From NCBI GenBank assembly GCA_963457665.1, contig OY735212.1, positions 60,163,228 to 60,227,227 on the forward strand: a stretch of 64,000 nt of DNA, written 5' to 3'. Positions 56,821 through 64,000 of the stretch are shown piece by piece. The position numbers and the translations under genes are program-made. The notes under the pieces were generated by a model. The model saw nothing but the letters and a program-made list of their open reading frames with translations, had not been told where the DNA came from and made no database searches. The stretch is from Thysanoteuthis rhombus. Taxonomy: Eukaryota; Mollusca; Cephalopoda; Oegopsida; Thysanoteuthidae. Numbering within the stretch: position 1 is the first letter of the stretch; each line of letters opens with the position of its first letter.

Positions 56821-57835
56821 ACATTTGTAATATTTGTGTGTGTGTGTAGTTTTCTGCATCGGAAATCCCTAATCTTTTCACCATCTGAATATATACATAC
56901 ATTTACATACCAATATTTACTAAGCTTAGTTCAGTCTGGCACAGTGCCACAATTGTATACATTTATGTATCTTGGGAACACCCTTTTTTTCATTCATTTG
57001 GTTTATATTTTCATATTCTATTCAGGATGTTTGTCTTCAGGAAACCTTTTAATGGTTCTACTTTGAGTGTGTCAGTATGTGTGTCTATGAGTACCTTGCT
57101 ATGTTCAAAGGAAAGTCTGCTTGATTCAATCTTCTCTATCTGTAGAAATGATTCTATGCCTGAGTATTCACTCTGAAATGTAGCTTTCGTTTTTTGCATG
57201 TTTTTTGAAGTACTCTGTACCATAGTTAGTGTTCTACATCTATGCAGGTGTATGAGAATCTAGGATATTTATCTCTTTCTGAATATACACACGTATGTAT
57301 ATATGAGCATACATACATATATGCAAGTTTCATTGAAGAGTGTCAATGTTTTTTTGTCAGTTCAATTTTCTTGTAAGTTTATCCAGCTATAGATAACACC
57401 ATCGGAAAATTGGAGAAAGTTACAAAAACACTGAACTAACAAAGAAGATCTTTACTGTTCAATGCAACTTGCATAAAAGAAAAATTATATATGTACAAGT
57501 AATTTCAAGACAAAATAGGAGTATATCTGTGACAGAATTCATTATGTTTTATTCTTTCATGAGTTCATTAGCAGACTGGTTTCAATGCCTTGCATTCATC
57601 AGTGCACAGTTGCAAAGTGAGAGGGAAGTATTTGTGATGCTATCAATTTTTGTTGTGGCCTTCTAGAGTGTGGGTGTTGTAGGGTCTGTTATTTATTGCT
57701 TTCTTCCCCCTGACTGACAGAGGTTCCAGACACAGATAAGGTTCTTGGATACAGTGTCTCTTTCTATCAATGTAATGTTAAGTGGTTAGTGTATGTGTTT
57801 GTAACTAGAGCTTGTTGTAGTTTAATGTCCTTTTT

Positions 57836-57837
<2 letters not shown>
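56821..57837. other. No recognised gene
   Basis: AT-rich. Short unrecognised frames only. Confidence 0.35.
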
Positions 57838-57886
<49 letters not shown>

Positions 57887-57926
57887 ATATATATGTATAT
57901 ATATATATATATATAGAGAGAGAGCA
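57838..57926. repeat. (TA)n(GA)n microsatellite
   Basis: Two TA blocks split by TATCTATATATATGTA, closing in AGAGAGAGAG. Confidence 0.9.
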
Positions 57927-60544
57927 TATTTTCTGGGTTTGCTAGGTATATGCCACATGCCTACCATAGAATTCATCATGAATATCAATTTGATATCATC
58001 AAGTTTACTCAATAATATAATCACGGTTGAAAATAGGAAACTAATTTTTCTATCCCTTGTAATGAAATGTTTCAGCAATAGCAGATGGTAGGGATGGCAA
58101 AAAGCAATGAAGATAAAGACCAGAGGTTTACTGCGTTTCAAAAGAATCCACTTACTGGAAATTGACACCGAGAAACAAAAAAAAATGATGCCCAAAATCA
58201 TATAAAATTTGATCTTATTGCTGCAATCTTAGTGTTATAAGTGAGAAGAAAGATTGTAGAAAAATATCTGATAAAACATTTATGTACACCTTGGTGTTCT
58301 TTTGTTAGACAAATATTTGGATTGGCTAAAACAAGAAGAAAATCAAGGTCATGCATATGAAGAAATAAACAGAAACTTTGATTTGTAATCTTTTCTGTGA
58401 TGAATAAAGTTTTTATCTATTTCTCAGTAATACTTATTAAATGAAGAATTCAGTATTTCTGCGAAATGTGGGAATTATTTCCATTAATAACCATTGATAC
58501 CAGCTTGTTAAAAAACAGTTTGACCCAAAACAAACGAATGAAACTAAAGATAGAAAATCCTAATCTTTTATGTAAAGAAGTAAAGAATTGAGAAATAAGA
58601 AAGGAGGAAAATTCAAAGCGTTTCCAGTTAAGTTTTTTGAAATCATTGTAGAATATATGTGTAGGAGAGAAACCTTCCTTAAGAGTTCTATATGTTGATT
58701 TGTATCACCAAACGCTCTGAACGATAGTGGTTCCAGAATATCAACGGCTATCGCATAGGCAGTGAAAGTCCATCTATTAACTAAACAGGTCTGAGACTGC
58801 TGTGACTCAAAAGGTGAGTGTTTGGATTCAGGCAAGAGATGGCATTTTATAGACTTTCATCTTCCCCAGCTGGCTCCAGCAAACACACATTTCAATAGGT
58901 TCTGATTGGCCAAAAAAGGCAAATTTTTTGTCTCCTGACTGTTTCCTACCATGTCCACACTTCATCTGTCAATCATTGCTGATTTTTTTCTTCCTTATTT
59001 GTGTTATGATACTTTTGATTTTTTTTTTTTTTTAAATATCAACAGAAGCTTTTAGCTATTCATATGTAGTATAAATTATATATTGCACGAGAGGTGTAGC
59101 TAGAGATGGGGAGGAGGGTTCCCTTGAGGAGCAGTAGCAGGTTCGGCATGGTAGCAAACCCAGTGACAATAACGACCCTACACGATCAATAATTGGAAAG
59201 CTTCTCGGTTTAAAGCAATAAAGTTTTAAAAGTTTGGTTTTTTTTTGTTTGTTTGTTTGTTTTTTTTTAACTTATGTCATTTAAATCAATTATTTCTCGT
59301 AAATATTATGGTATTGTATGTAAATTTTTCTTGTGGGGATCATCAGTTGTTTACCATGTAACCATTTCAGGGATTTATGTATATATTGTTTATGACAAAA
59401 CTAATCCAACCATTTTTTTTATGAATATATGTATTTATAAATACAAGTTAATTCCAATGAAAAAAATCAACAGATTTATTCAAATTTCTGTGACATGATT
59501 TAAAAAAGAAACTACTAATTTTTTCAATAGAAGAATCCATTATTTCAAAATGTAGGTAGGAGGTATTTTTACCAGCAAAATTGTTCCCTTGAAGTGGAAG
59601 TGTATATTGTTATGGATAGAGAATCAGAAATGTATGTGTGTATATAGCAGTGTACATATACTTACCTTTTTACTTTCTTTATGTATTTGCTTCTTTTTGT
59701 CTGGTGGAAATGTTTGTGTATGAGACCCTGTCTATAGGTTGGCTTGTTACTGTATGCTGTCCTTAGAAAATACAAAACAAGAAAAGTACGTATTCATGTC
59801 TTACAGAAGCATCAAAGACTGTTGGCATTTTTCCAAAAGTACTGACTTATGTACTAAGCCATTTACTGAATGAAAGTATCCCCCTTATTTCTTTAGTACC
59901 AATTTTCTACTCCTACAGACTCACTACTCTCTCTCCATTCTGCTGGGGACTAAATTTCAAAGAGTAGTTACAGACCTAGTTTCTTTTTTGTTCTTTTTTG
60001 AAAATAACAAGAAAACTCACCATCACTCTCATAATTGAATAACAGCAGCATCAAAATTTGATCTCCTGCCTTTTCTTCTCCCTCTTTTCCTCCATTTTTT
60101 TTTTTTGAATATTTTTCTTACGCCAATGTTTGTTATTTTCTTATCTTCTTTTTCATCTTTTTCACCTTTTTCACTTTCTCTATTTTCCTTGTTTGTTCTT
60201 TCCTTTTTTATTTCAAAATCGCCAGTAGAACTTGGGGCCCCGATGTAAGATTGTGTTTTCCTAATCTAACCTATTCATAAAGATCACAGAGCTAAGTTTG
60301 ACCAAAGATGGTATTGAATCTGCCATATTCAATCATATAAAACTTGAAAAGTTTCTTCTTTTCAAGTCTTGTGGGAAGCATGCAAGTAAAATTATTTTGC
60401 GATATTTCGATTTACTATTCACCTGCCAGATTGTAGTTTCTCAGAACTAATGATTGTTGTCCCTCATTTTCTGAAAAGTGAGAACCAATTGACAATTCAG
60501 TATAAACCTAAGTTTGACTTCATCTTTATACAAGTGTTATAGTT
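57927..60544. other. 2.6 kb without a recognised gene
   Basis: A family V fragment at 59325-59380 is the only repeat I can place. Poly-T runs are common. The minus-strand frame at 58560-58835 is not recognised. Confidence 0.4.
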
Positions 60545-60719
60545 CAAGAAGAAAATCCTCAAGAGAAGGGTGTACAACTCTGGCTTGTAGAGAACATGGC
60601 GTAACAAGCCAGACAAGTTTGGAAAGTTCCAGCTCCATGATGCCTATGATAGAGAAGTCTGGCAAATCTTGGGTAGGCTTATGTCAAACAATGGACACTA
60701 AAAGGTTGATGATGATGAA
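60545..60719 (+). pseudogene. RTE-like LINE 3' end, copy D (internally deleted)
   Basis: It begins AAGAAGAAAATCCTCAAGAG with AAGGGTGTACAACTCTGG (the LKRRVYN block), then jumps over about 300 bp to the CCAGCTCCATGATGCC, GAAGTCTGGCAAATC and GGACACTAAAAGGTTGATGA end, with the (TGA)n tail. Confidence 0.65.
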
Positions 60720-61234
60720 GTGCCTCACCCTTAGGATACATTTCTGTGGAGGGATTCAATAAACTAGCAAGCTCCCTTGCAAATCAATACATGCGATGAT
60801 TTTTCATTTTACGTCTTTTGTTGTTTCTGTCTCTTTTGCACTCTGAACTTTGAAGAATGAATTTCAGATATTCTCCTGTAGCATGAATCTCCTTAACAGA
60901 AGTATTTTTAATTCTTTTGTTTCATTTTTATGGATTGAGACAATTCCACAAAATTAGCTGTAGGTAACAAATGGAAAATATATCATGGATTTTATTGATA
61001 TCAACATTATTTAGTCATTTCATCTCTAGAATTATGTGACTAGTATTTATCATCAATTGTCTGAAATTCTTGAGAAATTATCATGATGTGATAGTTTATT
61101 CAGATTTGTCCTCTCAGCTTTGTTGTCTGTACAACTTTTTGCATGGTTAATTCTTCGTGCTTTTTTGGAAGAATGTTACTTCCAGTAACCTTGGAAAATA
61201 TTTTGATGAAAGCAGCAAAGATGAGGATACATAA
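60720..61234. other. No recognised feature
   Basis: AT-rich with no supported gene. Confidence 0.35.
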
Positions 61235-61690
61235 CTCATCAGCCATTAAGTGAATTACCGTAGTATGTCCGGTAGCACTGACTCAATTATTCAAGGGTGA
61301 AAAAAAAAGACCTTCCATTTTAGTTGTTAAAGAAGATTGTAAGATATTTCTACGACTCCCACATCGGAGGTGTCCCTATTCAAACCTGAAGGAACATAGG
61401 TTTACAATATTTCATCTAATTAAGAATAGATAATAAAGAGATTACTGTTAACTTCTTGAACTGATTTTGCCTGCTGGGAAATATGTATGGGGTGTGTGGA
61501 TGTGTCTTTGCTACTACTGCTACTATTTCATCTGAAAAAGCGATATTTGTTGTCCTATATATGCAAAAAGAAAAAAAAATCCTCAAAAACATTTTAGAAA
61601 ATATCTAGTGGAGTACTTGAGTGAATTTGCGAGGTTCTAGGCCAAAAAGTGTGTCTGGTAGCACTGCCACAACAAAAACAACCAAGTGAA
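61235..61690 (+). repeat. Dispersed repeat family Z, copy 2
   Basis: It starts AAGTGAATTACCGTAGTATG then GTCCGGTAGCACTGAC. It ends TAGTGGAGTACTTGAG, GAGGTTCTAGGCC, GTCTGGTAGCACTGCC and CAAAAACAACC, in the same order as the copy at 11518. Confidence 0.5.
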
Positions 61691-61762
61691 ATGGGAAGAA
61701 TATCGCATCACTTGGCTGATTGTTCAGATCAGCTTAAAAACTGAAAGAAACTTATGTTGACA

Positions 61763-62189
61763 GATTCATTATGACATGGAAAATGAGAAATCAAACCAAT
61801 TCACTCCTAATCATAATGGTGGACATTTCTGAGTATTTTTGCATATATTGGCCTATACCATGAGTTTACCCCACCAACTTGCTTTGGTATAGTTTGGGGA
61901 AGAAAGAGGGTGAGAACCTAGATGAATCAGGAAAAGGCAGGGTGCATTCAATAATATGAGTTTGTTCGTTGCTATGAAGTCTACTGACTTTCTTCTGAGT
62001 ATACAAATGTTTTCTGTAGTGTTTCGATAATGAGTTTTTGTTTTGGGGTACACTAATGTCTGCCAATAAAGCTTGACAACCCATTTCAATTGCATAAATG
62101 TCTTAATTTCAGCCCTGTATCTCACATCTATTTTCCTAATTGGAATAATGCAATATTTTGCATTTATTTATCCATATATAAAGGTTATG
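61763..62189. other. No recognised feature
   Basis: Two overlapping minus-strand frames (61853-62125 and 61866-62084) show no recognised domain. Confidence 0.35.
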
Positions 62190-62640
62190 ACTACAATTTC
62201 CGGATTGATTAAAAATCATAATCAAGAGGTCACACAAAGAAGATGGATTTACAAAGTGCCCTATAAGGACTACCATCGGAAATATTTTGGTGAGACATAC
62301 AGATTCTATAAACATCAGAGAGCTTTAAGGTTGGATGACAACTTCAATGCCCTCATCAATCATGAAAGCAAAATAATTTTGACCTGAGAAAAGCACAGTT
62401 AATCAGGAAAGACCTGGATAGAGCCAAATAGAACCACAAAATGAATCTGCCTTAATATTAGAATATAGAATAATTGAACGAAGACAAGAACTTTCAACAT
62501 ATCCCCTCACCAATCCAAATTAAAATAAAACTGAAACATTAATAAAATGATAAACAGCAAACATGACCATAGTCAATTTGAAAAAAAGCTCCACACCTTC
62601 TAATTCCTTAATAACCATACACACACTCAGTAACTAACCA
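62190..62640 (+). pseudogene. Penelope-like element 3' end, GIY-YIG endonuclease remnant
   Basis: Within the frame 62073-62387, residues 56-100 contain IYKVPYKDYHRKYFGETYR, then YKHQRALRLDDNFNALINHE. This follows the GIY-YIG pattern of Penelope-like elements (IYKIPC-DC, Y-GET-R, EH-RAL, NAL--H). The cysteines of the usual C--C pair are replaced by tyrosines, and about eight residues are missing after GETYR. Downstream, degraded GAMMA-like LA-SRI-ERR-ELST sequence and a 3' flank lead to the ribozyme-like core at 62811. No reverse transcriptase is visible upstream, so it is 5'-truncated. Confidence 0.6.
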
Positions 62641-62810
62641 TTTAATTGCACAAAAACATAACCCTGAAAATCCTCTATAACTTTTGTTCATACCCCATCC
62701 TATTTCCAAATACATAGATCAGTTTTTCTCTTTGTAATTTCTTATATATCACAAGATGTTGTTACTTGAAATAAACCAACATTTCAATCTTGTTTCATTT
62801 AAAATTACTA

Positions 62811-62840
62811 CTTTGATTGAGCCGAAAGGTGAAACACGTT
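62811..62840 (+). ncRNA. Degenerate hammerhead-ribozyme-like core
   Basis: TTTGATTGA, then GCC-GAAA-GGT (a 3-bp stem II with a GAAA loop and one G-U pair), then GAAAC. This is the order of the type I hammerhead core CUGAUGA - stem II - GAAA. The first box has one extra U, so activity is doubtful. Penelope-like elements are known to carry hammerhead motifs in their terminal regions, and this lies about 430 bp after a Penelope-like GIY-YIG fragment. Confidence 0.4.
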
Positions 62841-63021
62841 AGTATCAAAAATCTAATTTGAATACAGCTATTTTCCTTATCGTCAACTTGATATATACAT
62901 GCATGAACATAATTAATTAATAACCAATTATTAATTATTACAAGCTCTGCTTTATTGAATTATAGTTATGATCCATTTCTAAAACATGGAGCACTGTATT
63001 TCCTACAATCATGCAAAAACA

Positions 63022-63112
63022 CACACTCTCTCTCTCTCTATATATATATATTTATATATATATATATATATATATATGTGTATATAATAGAGAGAGAGAG
63101 AGAGAGAGATTG
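63022..63112. repeat. (TC)n(TA)n(GA)n self-complementary microsatellite
   Basis: ACTCTCTCTCTCTC, then TA repeats with a TTTA interruption, then TGTGTATATAAT and AGAGAGAGAGAGAG. The outer arms are perfectly complementary and the TA core is self-complementary. Confidence 0.9.
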
Positions 63113-64000
63113 TCATCCGTCCCTTTCTGTATTTATACATATATCAGAAGCCGCACCTGATTAAAAGTAGAAAAACTCAAGCATATTTAAAAAGAAAAAA
63201 CTCAATTCATATTTATGTGTGTCATCTCTTAATTCTTTACTTTTTCACTGTGCTGGTCTCACAAATTATTTTATCCCTGTCTGAGATGGCTATCCTAATT
63301 GAAACATATACAAATATTTCAGAAAGAGCGATGTTAATTTTAGACTAAAACGAAAGTTTATTTCCATCTACAATCATACACATTGGCCTACAAAGAAGAC
63401 ACTTTCTTTCAGTTATTGATATTCTTTCCTCCTATGAAAATTAGAACCAAGAATATATATTATCACAAAAAGTATCTGGTAAAAAAAATGAACAGAACTA
63501 AAAGTAGCTTCCTTCAACACCTGAATGGCTCACAAGAGAATCATAAATTTTAATCTATTTATAACTTGAAGCAAGGAATCAGTTTTGAACTTTTAACTTT
63601 AATTCTTAATTTTTTTTTAAGAAAAAATGTTGGATACCTTAAATACTTTTCAATTGGTTTTAATTACAGCTGAATAGTATCATGCAACCATATGTGGTCC
63701 ACCAATCAATTTTGCCAAGGCAGACAGGTTGGGACTGTGTTAATATGAAAATGATTGATCTTTGAATCTTCAATATCCTTCAATGAATTGGTTTGAATGC
63801 ATTGATTGATTTAGAGGAAAAAAGTCTTTTCACTGAGAGCATTCCTCGGATTGGTCACTCGAATGGAAAGACTATCAAGGAATTTTTCTTCATTTTTCAC
63901 CAGAATATTCATGGAACCAAGTTCTGTTTTTGTTTTTTTAATATATCATTCAAAATATTGATTGTATTAAATCAGTTTATAAGTGTAGAAAAAATTGGAT
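63113..64000. other. No recognised feature
   Basis: AT-rich to the window end; no gene or repeat family recognised. Confidence 0.4.

Overview
The window looks like non-coding, repeat-dominated animal DNA. The composition is AT-rich, microsatellites of the (TA)n/(CA)n type are very common, and decayed transposons of several classes are present. There is no operon-like or compact coding structure. The mix of tRNA-derived SINEs running into (TA)n, 3' stubs of an RTE-like LINE, Penelope-like GIY-YIG fragments and mariner/Tc1, hAT and pogo-like DNA elements fits a mollusc, most likely a cephalopod. That placement is an inference from repeat style, not from a marker gene. I found no intact protein-coding gene, rRNA, functional tRNA or CRISPR array.

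Layout. 0-6 kb: MITE, SINE, microsatellites and a 1.3 kb TA/TG/CA tract (3.9-5.2 kb). 6-19 kb: Penelope-like and mariner transposase remnants, hAT-like and pogo-like MITEs, and LINE 3' ends, one nested inside a MITE. 19.4-26.2 kb: the dominant feature, a 6.78 kb satellite of about 271 copies of a 25-bp unit. Because 25 is one more than a multiple of three and the unit has no stop in any forward frame, all three forward frames stay open for about 2,300 codons and give the same 25-residue repeat. These are almost certainly not genes. The array has internal higher-order duplications (1.8-1.98 kb offsets) and coupled variants. 26-42 kb: dispersed repeats, a Tc1-like transposase remnant, a long-TIR MITE, an hAT-like MITE and two more LINE stubs. 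42-56 kb: many copies of a ~300-bp TIR-bounded family, including an inverted pair. On the + strand at 50.4-53.1 kb there is a cluster of strong splice signals, one of them an acceptor fused directly to a donor (recursive-splice type). 56-64 kb: microsatellites, a LINE stub and a Penelope-like 3' end with a hammerhead-ribozyme-like core.

No genes act together here in a pathway. The plausible biology is satellite evolution, transposon decay, structured non-coding RNA/DNA and possible splicing within a long intron or non-coding transcript. All homology calls were made by eye from translated motifs. Repeat families named X, Y, V, W and Z are labels for this window only.
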